Shown in pieces: positions 21,113-33,655 of a DNA stretch of 64,000 bases. Both the position numbers and the translations under genes were made by a program. The notes under the pieces are model-generated. The model searched no databases and had not been told where the DNA came from. It saw only the letters and a list, made by a program, of their open reading frames with translations. Location: positions 186,001-250,000 of the forward strand of contig JANEZZ010001871.1 in assembly GCA_026122225.1 (NCBI GenBank). The letters run 5' to 3'. Position 1 is the stretch's first letter; every line of letters starts with the position of its first letter. The DNA is from Heloderma charlesbogerti (Eukaryota; Chordata; Lepidosauria; Squamata; Helodermatidae).

Positions 21113-21213
21113 TGGTAAAATCCTACGCATATTTATACAGAAAAAAGGCCTACAACTCCCAGCATTCCCCAGCCAGCCTTTTTTTCTGTCCAAACGTGCA
21201 TAGGATTCCACCC
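21113..21213. mobile_element. Short Harbinger-like MITE
   Basis: 'ggtaaaatcctacgcatat' faces 'gtgcataggattccaccc', followed by TTA (21214-21216). The interior 'cctacaactcccagcattc' is shared with 7544-7613. Confidence 0.55.
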
Positions 21214-21216
21214 TTA

Positions 21217-22024
21217 GAGTACCAAACTCTGTGGCATTCTTTGTCTCGAGTTAAAAATTCTTAATTAGATCATGGCGATGACAAGAAAAAATATTTTTAA
21301 AAGTCAAAGCATTATGACTAACGCTTTACAAATTAATATAAAATAGTAGAGGGAGAATGATTTCTATAGAATAAGAGTGGGGAAATGATTTCTAGGTCCT
21401 TACAATTAGGAGATGCCTCCGATTAGTGAACTTGAGAAACTTCTGCCAATGAATCACAACCCCTTCAAATAGCCATCACAAAAATGGAATGTTTGGGAAG
21501 AGTGATTTATTAGGAGTGACACACTGCTGACTTGCTCCATTATTACCATTACTTTTTAGAAATAAGTGTCTATTATACGTTTTTATGAATACATGAATTA
21601 TACTAATGCAATGTCTGCCAATGGCTATTAAACCCTATTCAGGGGTAACTATTCTTCAGACCTCAGTTACATAGAAAGGCTCACAATGTATGAACAAGTT
21701 GGAATGGGACATCGTTTTAATCAAGATATTTAAAACAACAACAATACAGAACTCTACTATTCACTTTCAGCCATGTGCTGTACAGCTGCACCAGGCAGAT
21801 GGGCTGACTCAGCTGTGCAGTGTGAATGTCTTGATCAGCCCCTGTGCAATGTCTGATCAGCTGCACAAACGCAGCGCAGACACTATTTGCGCCATGCCCA
21901 GGAAAGAAGGCCTGCTACTCTGTCCTAAGAACTGCATGGCTCTCAGAGAGGGCGGCCACTACTGAATTGCCCCAAAATAGGACAAAAGAGGACACTGATT
22001 TACATATAATTTGCATATGGTAAT
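21217..22024. other. No gene; scrap of dispersed hAT-like repeat at 21960-22020
   Basis: 'ggacaaaagaggacactg' and 'ttgcatatggtaa' resemble the start of the family at 31816 and 59935. The rest is unrecognised. Confidence 0.4.
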
Positions 22025-22440
22025 TGTCAGGTTCTCCGCTCAGTAAGGAATGAGCTGGAGGTCAAGGTTGAGTTAACACAAATCCTTTATTCATGCATGA
22101 AGGTTGGCTGCCAACAAAGGGGAAACAACAACCCTCCTTCCAGAACAACACATTCATATACCTGAGGAAAAACCGGCCCAAGGACCAATCACAGTATATC
22201 ACTATATATGGCACCTAATATCCATTATTCACAGCGGTTTCTTAATCATATGATTATTCTAAATTAGGACTGCTTTATTGCAAAGCTTTTACAGACTCAA
22301 CAATTAGCAAAGTTAGAAAGCAACAGTTGGCAAAGTGAGCGAATATGTTCCAGGAAACGTCTGGCACATTATGGAAGCATTCCAAGCTTCTTTTCTTAGG
22401 TTCTCCTTTTCTTAAGGCCTGTTGCTAGGGTGCATCTGAC
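22025..22440 (-). mobile_element. Possible LTR, right boundary unknown
   Basis: On the minus strand the end reads 'gcggagaacctgaca', and 'gaataaagg' (AATAAA) lies about 70 bp before it, as in an LTR. The flank is 'ggtaat'. I did not find the opposite boundary or a duplication, so this is a tentative call. Confidence 0.35.
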
Positions 22441-22736
22441 CCTTGCTCTTAGTTATAACAGAAAGCTAAAAATGATCTTTAGCAAAATAAAAATGATTCT
22501 TATCAATCGCCCTTTTGATGCTTCTATACTAAAGGAAGCATCACACTTTGATCTAGCCTATTTGCTTCTTCTTCAGTTAAGATATTACTTCTATCCCCCT
22601 CTGTCCCTTCAATAACATGCATTTCTTAATATTTAACCTATAATTCTGCATAGTCAGGTTCCTTTTCTATAGCTACCATACTGAGGTATTCGCGTTGAGG
22701 GGTTATCTGCATCTTTTTTGCTTTTTGGCAGAGATT
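22441..22736. other. No recognised feature
   Basis: May belong to the LTR candidate to the left. No boundary seen. Confidence 0.3.
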
Positions 22737-23985
22737 TTATTTATTTATTTATTTATTTCTATACCGCCCAATAGCCGAAGCTCTCTGGGCGGTTCACAAA
22801 AACTAAAACCAAACAACACACAATAAAACAATTTAAAATACATAGAACATTAAAACCACAATATAACAATACAACCACAATAAAACCTAGCAGCAGTACA
22901 GGAGTTTAAAATACAGATTTAAAACAGCAAAGATAAAAATTTAGAAAGCTAAAATGCCTGGGAAAATAAAAAGGTCTTCACTTGGCGCCGAAAGGAGTAC
23001 AATGTAGGCGCCAGGCGAACCTCACTAGGGAGCTCATTCCAGAGCCGGGGTGCCACAACAGAAAAAGCCCTCCTCCTAGTAGCCACCCGCCTCACTTCCT
23101 TTGGCAGGGGCTCACGGAAAAGGGCCGCTGATGATGATCTTAAGGTCCGGGCAGGCACATATGGGAGGAGGCGATCCTTCAGGTAACCTGGCCCCAAGCC
23201 GTTAAGGGCTTTGAATGTTAACACCAGCACTTTGAATCGGGCCCGGAAACGGACTGGCAGCCAGTGCAGCTGGAAAAGTACTGGCGTAATATGAGCTCGC
23301 AGGCCAGTCCCTGTTAACAATCTTGCTGCCCTATTTTGGACCAGCTGAAGTTTCTGGACCGTTTTCAAAGGCAGCCCCACGTATAACGCATTGCAGTAAT
23401 CCAGACAAGAAGTTATCAGAGCATGGATAACTGTAGCTAGGCTATCTCTGTCCAGATAAGGGCGTAGTTGGTATACCAGCCTAAGCTGATAAAAAGTGCC
23501 CCGTGCCACTGAGTTCACCTGTGCCTCAAGTGACAGTTCTGGATCCAAGAGCACCCCCAAACTACGAACCTGATCCTTTAGGGGGAGTGCAACCCCCTCC
23601 AGAACAGGTTGAATATCACCTAGCCGGGCAGATGAACCACCCACTAACAGTACCTCCGTCTTGTCTGGATTGAGTTTCAGTTTATTAGCCCTCATCCAGT
23701 CCATTACCGTGCCCAGGCACTGGTTCAGAACAGCCACTGCCTCACCTGGTTTTGATGAGAAAGAGAGGTAGAGCTGGGTGTCATCCGCATATTGATGGCA
23801 CCTCAGCCCACACCTCCGGATAACCTCCCCCAGCGGTTTCATGTAGATGTTAAACAGCATGGGGGATAGAATAGAGCCCTGTGGAACCCCATGGCACAAT
23901 TGCCATGGCACAGAGCAATAATCCCCCAGCACCACCTTCTGGAATCGGCCATCCAAGTAGGAGCAGAACCTAGATAGAAGGATAC
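22737..23985 (-). mobile_element. L2-type LINE, 5'-truncated, frame intact
   Basis: About 1.25 kb in minus orientation, from mid reverse transcriptase to a TTTA/TTAT tail (22737-22758) in the plus reading. The 3' UTR includes 'aagctctctgggcggttca'. Copies cut at the 5' end are normal for LINEs. It is close to the copy at 56327-57078. Confidence 0.85.
22949..23956 (-). CDS. L2-type reverse transcriptase, C-terminal two thirds
   Basis: 335 codons are open to a natural stop. The first codon is not a real start; the frame continues upstream of it to the truncation near 23985 (FCSYLDGRFQ). It holds reverse transcriptase motifs CHGVPQGSILSPMLFNIY and QYADDTQLYLSF with the catalytic aspartates, then KLNPDKTEVLLVG, and the L2 C-terminal part with LDYCNALYVGLPLKTVQKLQ and HITPVLFQLHWLPV. 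No stops or shifts were seen, so the insertion is fairly young. It cannot make a working enzyme without the endonuclease and the N-terminal part of the polymerase. Assignment to L2 rather than CR1 rests on these C-terminal motifs. Confidence 0.85.
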   Translation of the reverse strand: MDGRFQKVVLGDYCSVPWQLCHGVPQGSILSPMLFNIYMKPLGEVIRRCGLRCHQYADDTQLYLSFSSKPGEAVAVLNQCLGTVMDWMRANKLKLNPDKTEVLLVGGSSARLGDIQPVLEGVALPLKDQVRSLGVLLDPELSLEAQVNSVARGTFYQLRLVYQLRPYLDRDSLATVIHALITSCLDYCNALYVGLPLKTVQKLQLVQNRAARLLTGTGLRAHITPVLFQLHWLPVRFRARFKVLVLTFKALNGLGPGYLKDRLLPYVPARTLRSSSAALFREPLPKEVRRVATRRRAFSVVAPRLWNELPSEVRLAPTLYSFRRQVKTFLFSQAF

Positions 23986-24167
23986 TTTCTACACTAGAAT
24001 TGCCAAGACAATTAACAGAGTAATTCTTCTCCTGGACTGACTTGGCTAGGTCCCCACCCTGTGAATTTATGTCTCCCCTCCACCCATCTTGTTAGGGGAG
24101 CTGGAAAACCCATCAATGGGGGCGTCTTCTTTGCACCACCAACTTCTCACATATCCAATAGTGTTTC
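23986..24167. other. No recognised feature
   Basis: Short stretch between the L2 truncation and the next repeat. Confidence 0.3.
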
Positions 24168-24720
24168 AACCTTGCTCCTAATTTATAGATAGATAGATGC
24201 ACATTTAGAAATAATGATTATAGTTTAAATAGATATAAAGTACATTTCTTCACAGTGTGGAAGACTGTGACAAGGGCCGGATCCACACCTCATGTCATAT
24301 CGATACTATCCCATCATGATGACACTACACCCCTCTTGCGCATTTATACCTCATAGCACAGACAAGGACATCTGTTGCGCTATTTTGGATAATATGAAAT
24401 AAAAAGTGGGAAATCACGCTAGAACAGCAGTATATGGAATGTGCAATGTGCCCCAACAGTTATCAGTGCACTTCAATGCCGATGAAAAGCACTAGTGTCA
24501 ATCTGGCCCAGGTAAACTATATGCCTGCCTGCCCAGTCTGCTGTCCAGGTGCTGTTGATGGGCAATTTCAAGGCCCAGTTCTGCCTTCTGATGGTTCTTT
24601 ATCTTTAAACCAGACTTGGATTGGACAGCCCTTCAAATACAGGACAATCCTCTGGCAGCCCTTCAAATAGAGGACTGACCTCTGTAAAAGAGGACACATG
24701 GCCAACTTCTTCTCAGAGGT
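24168..24720 (+). repeat. Dispersed repeat, family with 31816, 37290 and 59935
   Basis: 'cacatttagaaataatga', 'cagtctgctgtccaggtgc', 'ggacagcccttcaaataca' and 'aaaagaggacacatggcca' recur in the other copies. In the best copies the ends look like TAGGGTGGCCAC and ATGGCCA-type, suggesting a hAT-like origin. Non-coding. Confidence 0.55.
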
Positions 24721-25198
24721 CAGGACAGTGCCCATTCAGCCCAATCTTATGCCTGTTTTAAGTCCCTGACTGAGCTAAACATGATGTTTTCAGTGGGTTT
24801 AGGCCTCACTGGCAAGAGTGTGAAGTTATTTCAGCTAGGTTTGGCACTCATTTATGCAATACAGTGTAATACATTGGTTTTAGTTCTGCAAAACCTAGCT
24901 GGTTTTGGCTAAACTGTTCCTATTGGATATTAGCCATCAAATATAAAGACAATATGCAATTCCAGGCGATTGCCCTCAGACATTTTCTTGTACATTTTGA
25001 TGATCAAGTGAAGCACAATATCTGATTATCCTGGATGCTTTTTGTTTTGTTTTTTGATATGTGGGAAACTGCACCCAATTAAAAGTCCATGAACATTGCA
25101 CAATGCCAGTTGGAAAGTGTGTTCTATCCATTGTGTATTCCAACTGAAATAATTTCAAAATGCTTAGATGGTAAAGAGGGAAACTAGCTGCCCATCAC
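24721..25198. other. No recognised feature
   Basis: Nothing recognised. Confidence 0.35.
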
Positions 25199-25300
25199 CA
25201 TCATCATGTTTACTTGTATGCCATTTTTCCAAATTGTGCTCAAATCAGCACACAAGAAGAATAAACAAATCAATATATGGGTACAACAAAAACAGAATAT
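25199..25300 (-). repeat. L2-type 3'-end fragment with ATC repeat
   Basis: 'catcatcatgtttacttgta' and 'tgccatttttccaaattg' resemble 530-620. Confidence 0.4.
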
Positions 25301-25422
25301 ATCAAACCCATCCCATAACATAATCACCCATTCCATAATACAATTGCATAATATAACAGAGACATTAACACTTAAAATTTCCCTAAATCACCGATGCAAT
25401 GAATATGAACCTGAGCACACTT

Positions 25423-25515
25423 CGGGAGAGAGCGGAGGACAGGAGGGCCTGGCGTGCTATGGTCCATGGGGTCACGAAGAGTCGGACACGTCTTAACGAC
25501 TGAACAACAACAAAA
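25423..25515 (+). mobile_element. BovB 3' tail fragment
   Basis: 'ctatggtccatggggtcac', 'gaagagtcggacacg' and 'gactgaacaacaacaaaa' match the last 90 bp of BovB (compare 7130-7217). A short 3' fragment is the usual outcome of aborted LINE insertion. Confidence 0.75.
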
Positions 25516-26303
25516 ATATATTAAAATCTGTTTCTTTCAAAAACAGCAGTTGCCACAAAGGCACCCATATTTGGCTAACAAATCTTTACTCACAAATCCC
25601 AATCACGAGGATATCAGTAACAAATACATCAATATCCAGCTGTAACACTTTAAACCAATTACATTCTAAGTCTGTCATAGCAGCAGCATTACAATAAGGC
25701 AGCAGAAATCACAGGTTCATTAATGTCAATCAACATAAGAGCATTAGAAAACACACAAAGCCCACACCAAGGACGTTCACTGAAACTCATAAATAATAGC
25801 TGGACAGCCCATCTCTCACATGGGCCACTTTGCCCCATAGCTCTCCCCTAGACTATTTCTGTGCCACAAAATGTAAAATCCCACAACCCATGTTCTGCAA
25901 ATTAAACACATTTGCATAATTTATTTATATATTTGCTGGCAAGCGGGCCCAGCTTTGCATGGGCCGAAATAGCCCTTCGTTTGATACAGTGAAGCCTTGA
26001 AGCATAGTTACGCAGCTGTTAGAGTTGGACACATTGTTCCCACCCTGTCTGGGTGAAGCCATGGCAGCTGGCCCTTGCCATGGGGCACCCTTATAGTGCC
26101 CTGAAGGAGGGGTCTGCCAACTCCATTCCCTCAAGGAGGGCTGCCCCATAGCAAGGGGAGGGCCATCTGTATATCTCTGCCCCTCAGCCTACTCCCTCTT
26201 GGCTTCGAACTGTATTGACTGCTGTGCACTGGTTAGGAAAGGTGTCACCTAGTGACTGAAGATGGTACTGCAGACTTCAAACATATGGACGTATTTGAAT
26301 TAA
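25516..26303. other. No recognised feature
   Basis: Nothing recognised beyond spurious frames. Confidence 0.35.
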
Positions 26304-26306
26304 TTA

Positions 26307-26750
26307 GGGTGCAATCCTATCCGGATGCCCGTCAGCCTCTGCACTCAGAGGCTGATGGGCATCCTATGCAGGGTGGGAGGAGCACAGAGGTGACCGTCAC
26401 CTCCATGCTCTGCTCACCGTGCATTTCGCTAGATGGGCAATTTTGCCCATCTAGCTAGGGCTCTGTGGAGCAGGAGGGAAGGAGACTAGGGTGACGGAAG
26501 GCTTCTTCATTAACTGGCCACCCCATTCTCCTCCCCTCCCTGCTCACAGAACCACCCCCTTTCCCTCCTCTCCGAGCTTGTCTTTGCGAGCTCATAGAGA
26601 GGCAGCTATTGTGGTTCTCTTTGTGCCAGCTAGCAGGGGGAGGGGATCTCAAACTCCTGAGTCGGAGCCCTGTCTCCACCCTTAGATCCAGGAATCTGAA
26701 AAATCCTATGGCCCCCCATATGCTGTCTAGGGCCATAGGATTGCTCTCCC
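26307..26750. mobile_element. Harbinger-like MITE
   Basis: The left end gggtgcaatcctat is preceded by TTA (26304-26306). The right end 'ataggattgctctccc' is worn. It contains a perfect palindrome, 'ctagatgggcaa' facing 'ttgcccatctag' (about 26429-26454), and phrases shared with 19366 ('atcctatgcagggtgggag'). Confidence 0.6.
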
Positions 26751-29139
26751 CATGTGTTTTAAAAACAAAATAACCCTGAGGTGCACACCCCTAGCGTCCC
26801 TTTAATATGCTTGCCAAGTTTCATGTGTCTAGATTTCATGGTATTGCAGCTATGGTGCTGACAGACACTCTCTCTGTGTCTCTTTGTCTCTCTCTCTCTC
26901 ATTATTGTAGATTATTTATTTATTAAACATCTCACAAATACATTTCTCTGAATGTTGTACATAAATCATCTCACTGTGTATAATTTATTGTATAATTCTT
27001 TCAATTTCCCATCATTTGACCTGGTTTTGCTAGTCATGGGGATGGGCAAGAAACTATGCAGGGCAATTGAATCCAAGCCCCCAGTAACTAGAAAGCTTAT
27101 TCAGATACCCATCTGTCTCTTGACAGGCATGGCCCATACACTTCTAAGTTTAACTTCACACAACCATAAGGGCTAGAAACATCCTTTTAGTAAAATGAGA
27201 AAACAGATTCTTTGGAGCACAGCAAGCACTGTGCTGGAGGGGTTAAGAGAATCTGCGGTGGTGCTGAATCTCCCATCTCCTCAATGGGGCACACAAAAGA
27301 CATCGTAGAGGCCCCCTTCTTTCCTGCTGCCCCCCCCAAGGAACACCACCACAAAAAATCATACTGTGGAATTTAAAACTATATTTTGAAATTCCCTGGT
27401 AAGCTATGTGCTCCCAGTAACCCTTGTAACTGGGGAAACATTCAACAGCTGCATTGTCAAATGGCTTCCCTTGCCTGACATATCAAGGCACTTTAAAGAA
27501 ATTGAGCACCTAAAAAAGCAAGACTTTCCCCCTCCACACAGTCACTCAGAGACAATTGCATTATATGAGAGACATTGTTTTTTCCGGGGCCCTTTTCTAT
27601 AGCATATGTAAACTGGTGGTGAGTCCAGCCCTATCCTTACAATCTGATCCAGAGAGCCAGGCCGGTCCTCCCATGTCTACAAAGACAAGCAGGTGCTTCA
27701 TCAAGATGAAGCGCACACATGCTTGGCTCCTAGCCAAATGTGTCAGTGATGAACATGTGTAGAATGCTGTAGTACATTAGTCTGGTTCAGAGCCAGTGAT
27801 ACTCATGGCTCATTCAGAAACATCTGCGCAGTGTTGCAGATGTATCATAATTGTCCTCTGCCTTTAAAGTGTGTTGTGAGGCCACTGCGATCTCAGTTCA
27901 GACTTCTTCCAGATTTACAGCAAGGCTGAAGCAAGCAAATCTGTGCAGCACATCGGATTGCTTTTTTCAGTGAGTCCTCTGGACTTCTCCGTAGAGTTAT
28001 GTGTTATCATGAATGAATGTGATGCCCTTCTCCTTGGCATGATGCACTGATGAGAAAGCGCAGAGTTCTGCTCAAATAACTGTGTGATTGCCAACCATCC
28101 AATACTTTGCTGGTCCGCCTTGTGCCATGTTCTGTCAGGTAACCAGAAATGGGGCATGCAAAAAGCAGTACCCAGATTTTGCCAGGTTTCATCCATGACT
28201 TGTAGAGAGTATGAAAGAAAGAGCAGCAGCCATGTTGAAGTAGAGACTGAAGGGCCTCTCCCAGAGGAGGTACCCTGCCTTTACTGAATACCACCTCTCC
28301 TTCCTATTGTCTCTTTAACCCATAAAGAACCATAACACATCATGCCAGAGGAGAAGCTCTGGTTCTACCACTGACATGGCAGTTTGTAGTGTAGCTGGCT
28401 CTGCCCTCAACACATTAAGCTCCCCCTCTCCTGACACTGCCTCTAGCTCCATTCTAGGGCTCACATTTTTTAAAGCCAAACATGGCAGCCTCATTTGGCA
28501 GTATGAACAATTTCAGCTGTTTGTACTCCCTTCAAAGGCCATGCAAACAGATTCTACGTTCCACCTGTGCCCCTTAGACCATCAGCTGCTTATTTCTGCA
28601 TTATGGTAAGCAAGAGTAGAGTGGGGGTATAAAACTATTGTTTTTAATAATCATTATTAATTGTATATGAAATTATTCCTACCTGAGTGGACACTGAATA
28701 GAAAGCCCTGGAGGCAAGCCATCTGTTCACCTCTGGCTCTTTGAAACAGATCAGCTGAAACAGATACTAGGTTCCTGCAGGGAGAGGTCTAATTCTATGA
28801 TGCAGACTTTTCTCGCCCCACCCATACACATCTTGAGTGATGTAAGACATACTTGCTTTGCCATAACTATCATGTGCCCTGATGTAGTAGTTTCTGCATC
28901 AGCCGCCGATGCTGTGGGAATCTTAGAATACAATGGAAGTGAAAGCAAGGGCAGAATTTGTCCGTGAGCATTTGGAAGGGCTCAGTCCCTCTTGTTTACT
29001 TTGTACAACCTTTAATGTTGCTGTGCTGTTTTTCTTAGGCTCCTTGAACTTATCTGTAACAAGTTTCTTATAAAATGGTAATCACAGAACTGAGATAAAC
29101 CAAAGCCAAAGACATTAATGGAAACACTGGTGGTGTTAA
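26751..29139. other. No recognised gene or element
   Basis: About 2.4 kb with only short frames, short CT runs near 26870-26905 and a short ATTT run near 26912. Frames at 27408-27602 and 27915-28196 have no domain features. Confidence 0.3.
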
Positions 29140-29560
29140 GATGGAACGCTAAGCCAAAGTTTAACATACAGAATTAACATGGGTGAGCCTTGTGCTTGTG
29201 CGCTCCCCTCTCCTCTCCTCTGGCATGACTGTGAGGAAGAGAGAAACATTTGCTTCTGTTTTCAACTAACTGTGGTTTGTCTTTGTGTCCAAACAAGGAA
29301 TTGCAGTTAGTTTTAACAATGGTTTACTCTAACAAGCCAGGATCATAAACCCTGGTTTGAAGTTGGCTTGTTCAGACAAACCACCATTAAAACGAGCCAC
29401 AGCTTGTCCTGGTTCTGATATAATGACAAACTGCAGTTAGTTGAAAACAGGGAGCACATGCTTCCGATCTCCTCATGATCTCAGGCAGGCAGTTTGGGAA
29501 GGGAGGAAATGCATGAGCCTTATGCCACCCAGGCTTATTCCTGAGGTTTACTGTCATGTC
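29140..29560. repeat. Large imperfect palindromic repeat
   Basis: 'ttttcaactaactgtggtt' (about 29258) faces 'cagttagttgaaaaca' (about 29434), and 'aaccctggtttgaag' sits near the centre. Outer phrases 'gtgagccttgtg' and 'gcatgagccttatg' also oppose each other in part. Probably a MITE; ends unresolved. Confidence 0.45.
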
Positions 29561-29883
29561 CAAATAAGGCCAGTGACTTTGGCTGTAGTATTTTCAATAC
29601 TTATTAAATAAATAAAATACAAATAAAAGAGGGTGTTTTCAGGAACACGGCAATAGTGTTAGAAAAACCAAGATTTGTGGAGGACCCTCCAAAGATTACA
29701 TCCAAAATACTTATCTAATCCTATGAAGATACCAATAGCCTCCATCCCGCCCACAACAGCAGAAATAGGTTTAGAAATACTAATACACTCATCTTATGCT
29801 TTTTAATTTGTATACCTACTACTTTATGCTTCTATTCAGCTTTACAAATCAAAGCTTGATTTAGGCTGACACATGATCCATAT

Positions 29884-29912
29884 GTGTGTGTGTGTGTGTG
29901 CGCGCGCACACA
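29884..29912. repeat. TG/CG/CA alternating tract
   Basis: About nine TG units, then CG units, then CA units. Alternating purine-pyrimidine DNA of this type can form Z-DNA. Confidence 0.85.
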
Positions 29913-30259
29913 TGCGTGTATAATATTAATCTGGCTTATTTGGGGTTTACTCGGTAGGGGTGCTTGATTCATGATAGAAGTGAGACTTTTCCAGGTAGGC
30001 AAGGAGGCCAGAAACCAGAAAAGCAGGTAGCTGAGGTACCTTTTTCTTGAATTAAAATGGGAGACATGCTTCACTGAAAAAGGTTTGCCTTTAGAATATT
30101 TAAGAGGAAGAGCCAAGGCTGACATCAACAATCTACAGCCTTGGGCCCTCAAGTCCCAGTGACATCTCCCTGACTTCTTCCCTGCGGCCCATTTGCCAGG
30201 CAGCCAGTGGCTATAAGCTGCCATTTTAAATTTCCCACAGTGTCCCAGAGCAACACTAT

Positions 30260-30552
30260 GGGCAGTATCCAACTGTGTCATTCCATTAGTTCAAATGATG
30301 TTGCACTAGCGGAAACTTGGTTCTGAACAATGCACAAGATAACAATCCAACTGAAGTTATGGTTGTGAAAGCAGTTGTGCATTCTGCTTGTGCAACCCGT
30401 TGTGCAACCTGTTGTGCATAACTCTTGTGCAACCCCTTGTGCAGCCGGTTGGGTGCAAGTGGTAATGGGCAACCACTTGCACAATGGAAAGATTCAGCAG
30501 AGCTCTGCTAGAACTACCTGAGTTTGTGGAATACCACTGCTGGATACTGCCC
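30260..30552. mobile_element. MITE with 'gggcagtatcc' ends and internal sub-repeats
   Basis: The ends GGGCAGTATCCAAC and GGATACTGCCC are inverted copies. The interior contains several variants of 'cttgtgcaacccgttgtg', about 12-24 bp apart. Same family as 37521-37836. No clear duplication. Confidence 0.6.
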
Positions 30553-30580
30553 AATGTCAGGCACTCCAGGGCATTGTGGG

Positions 30581-30838
30581 CAGGGCCGGCCCTACCATTA
30601 GGCAGAGTGAGGTGGTCTCCTTAGATGGCAGATGTTGTGTGGCAGGGTTGACAGTGAGGTGTTGGAGGGCAGGGCTGTGTGTGCCACATGCTGGACCTGC
30701 ACACCCTAAGCTATCCCACGGCCTTCAGGTACAATGGGATAGCGTAGTGTTGAGGTAAGTTTCAGCTGCCAAACTGCTTTGTTTCTGTAGGTGGAATGAG
30801 TGAGGGGCCCATCTTGTCCTTTGCCTTAGGCAGCAAAA
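30581..30838 (+). repeat. Dispersed repeat with 'cagggccggccctacca' end
   Basis: The left end 'cagggccggccctaccatta' matches 59086 in part; the right part 'ttaggcagcaaaatg' matches 59300. CAGGG ends suggest hAT, but I found no duplication. Confidence 0.5.
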
Positions 30839-31815
30839 TGTGCAGACATACGGTGCCTTCAGTCAGCCCTTCTGCAAGTTCTCCTGCCACCCGAGGTGAG
30901 AGAGCATATGTGCCACCACCATGTCGCATCCCCCTTACCTTTACCGCCACAATCTGCATGGCCAGAGGAAGCAGCCAGCATGGATCTTCAGGGAGCTGGC
31001 CAAGCCAAAATGCCTGGCTTCCTTGCCAGCATGGCTCTCCAGAGGGCAGCTACTCTGGAGAGCCCCACCGGCTGCTCTCTTGCTGTGGCAAATGGGACAA
31101 CAGCTGGCAAGGCTCTCCAGAGCACCTACTAGAGGAGGTAGGGGGCCCTCCTGGCGAGGGAGGTAGAGGGGAACAATGCAAGTTGCTTCTCCTCCCGCTC
31201 CACTGCTGGGGGTGGGGGCTTCACCCTGCCTGATGGGAGGGCCGGCCTGCCTTCAGTGGAAACTGATGGGAAGGCCAGAGCAGAAAATCAGACAGACATG
31301 CAGTGGGCAGCCTTTTCTGTGGATGGAAACTTTGGGCTCACAAGTGGTCTTCATTATTTAATTCATTCACTTCTATCACTTTTCTCAAAGCACAATTTGA
31401 GAATTACTGCGCTACAGAGTAAAGGGGGGAGGCACACAGCGAGGAAAGACACAACATGAAGCCTGAAGAATTAAATTTGTTCTCGGTCAGCAAAATGTTT
31501 GGTTTTTCTTAATTAAGTTGCCAGAAGCCTTTCTTGTTAAGCTGTTTTTTTAAAAACAGATTTTTTCAATATCTTACTTATTGCCATTTTTATGAGGCAG
31601 AAGCCTCGTGTTTATGAGAGTTTATTTCATTCTTTCAGTTTGCTATCACAGGAAGTCTGAAAGCTTTGCTTACATATCAGACCTCTAAACATTGAGTTCC
31701 CCTGTTTAAACAGCACAATTCGGAGCTGCTTCACACTTGATAGGGCAATCATTTTGGCTGCAGCTGCACCAGTTTTTGCGGCAATAAACATGCAGGATGT
31801 GAAGGCCAGATGTAC
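30839..31815. other. No recognised feature
   Basis: Several overlapping frames on both strands around 30796-31233 result from stop-poor G/C-rich DNA; none has a domain. Confidence 0.35.
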
Positions 31816-32190
31816 ACCCCTCAATTAGGGTGGCCACTTGCACATTGCCAAAAAAGGAAAAAGGAAATGCATCACCAAAAAAGAGGACAAAAGAGGATAC
31901 AGATTTGCAATGGAATCTGCGTGTGTTAATTTATATGCATAGATGCAAATCTAGAAATAATTACTTATTTAAATGGAAATTCACTGCATCTCACCATGGT
32001 GGGGAAGAGGTGGGAAGACCTTCACCAGTGGGGGACACCACGACCAGGTGACCCACTGTGTGCCTTGCTCAGTCTGCTGTCCAAGTGTTGTTGATGGGCA
32101 ACTTCAAGGCTTCAGCTCTCCCTCCTTATGGGTCCCAGATCTTTAAACTGGACTTGGCCTGGACTGCCCTTCAAATAGGGGACACATTTC
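31816..32190 (+). repeat. Dispersed hAT-like repeat (best left end)
   Basis: The left end 'tagggtggccacttg' is followed by 'aaaagaggacaaaagagg', and the body matches 24180-24660 and 59935-60260. The right end lies near 'ggggacacatttctgatag'. Non-coding. Confidence 0.55.
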
Positions 32191-33655
32191 TGATAGGATT
32201 GCAGCCTTAGGTGACAAGTGGCTAGGACTGCAGCCTTAGGCACGAGACTACATCAGTTCTCTGAATGTGAAATCATAAAAAACCCAACCTTCATAATTTC
32301 CATGTTTGCTGGTATTACACATTTGTTCACTTTATCAAATCCTCTGATTTACATTCCATTTCATTAAGCAGACATTTTGTACTTGATGTGTTACTTGAGG
32401 AAGCTATTAGTGGCTCCCGCAGTGCTCTGTGTTATGCAAGTTACCTTTACTTTAAAGATTGTGGCGCCTTCGCTCTGACCCTGAGCATTAATTGGACCAT
32501 ATATCATCATAGGTGGTTTACCTGATCAGTCCAAGCTTTTGGTAAAATCATATAATTTAAATAAAATGTCTTGTAATGGCCTTGTGCACTGTAATTGAAA
32601 GGCGTGTCTGTACTTTAATGGCATGCGATACACATTGGATGCTAGCATTACATAAGTACTCAATGAGTCACTTGAATAATCAATTGTAGGGTGGTGGTGG
32701 TGGGACTTCTTAGCAATGCAGCTAGTCTGTGAGGTACTTTCAGACATTTAAGTGCATTGTAGATGACAATAACATGTCTATTTTTATACCATAGCATAAT
32801 CAGGGGCGAATGGAGCTGATGGAAAAGGGAAAGGGAGTGCAGCTGCTGTCGAAAGAATGTGATACAGGACAAAAGATTTAGCTCCAGCTTTCATTTGACT
32901 CACATGGGGTTAAGTTAGAAGGGGTGCATGCTTTTTGCAAAAATGTTTGCAACCTGAGAAAATCGTTCTCCTCCCTTTTGGGGGTGGGTGGGCTGCAAAC
33001 AGGGGTGAAAGTGTTCAGCCAGAGTGAAGGTAGAAAACAAAAAATAAATGCAGCAGCGGTGAAATGGGCACATTACCCTCAAATGTAAAGGGAGGGGGAA
33101 GGACGAGGCAAGTGCACAGGTGTGGTTCCAGAAGAGATATAAGGAGACCAATGAGCATGTAAAAGGCAGACCCATCATGGTGCCTCCAAAGCTAGGGCAA
33201 CCTTGCACCTGTGAGCTGCGCAGATAAATCAAATGATGCAGAGTTCCTGGGACTATACCATGTCATGTTTGAAATCAGGGCTGAGCAGAATGTTCTCCAG
33301 CCACCTTTTTTAGCCTGAAAAGGATGGGATCTGAAAAATTTCTCAGTAGACCTCAAATGCTTATCTTTTTCATGCATGGTCGCTGTTGCTTGCAGACCCA
33401 TTCAGCCACTACTTCGACACTGATTTTCTTTAGGAATCACCATAGTAATAGTGATATTATGTGTAGCCAATCAGATTTGCTACACATAATATCAATAATA
33501 TCAATAAAGGTAAATGAAACTCACTTGTTTTGTGGAGAAGACAAATGCTATGAAAAGTGCTACCTGTTTGGGGCCAGTCCTAGTTTGAATAAACAAATAA
33601 AAAACAAAAACTCTTCCACACACAGAAGATCACAACATCAGGGAGAAAGCTAGTC
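32191..33655. other. No recognised gene
   Basis: About 1.5 kb without recognised elements. Minus-strand frames at 32915-33401 lack domain features. A short direct repeat 'acataatatcaataatatc' region near 33483 is low complexity. Confidence 0.3.

Noticed and set aside
29884..29912. Regulatory Z-DNA element
   Set aside because: A plain alternating microsatellite with no gene nearby.
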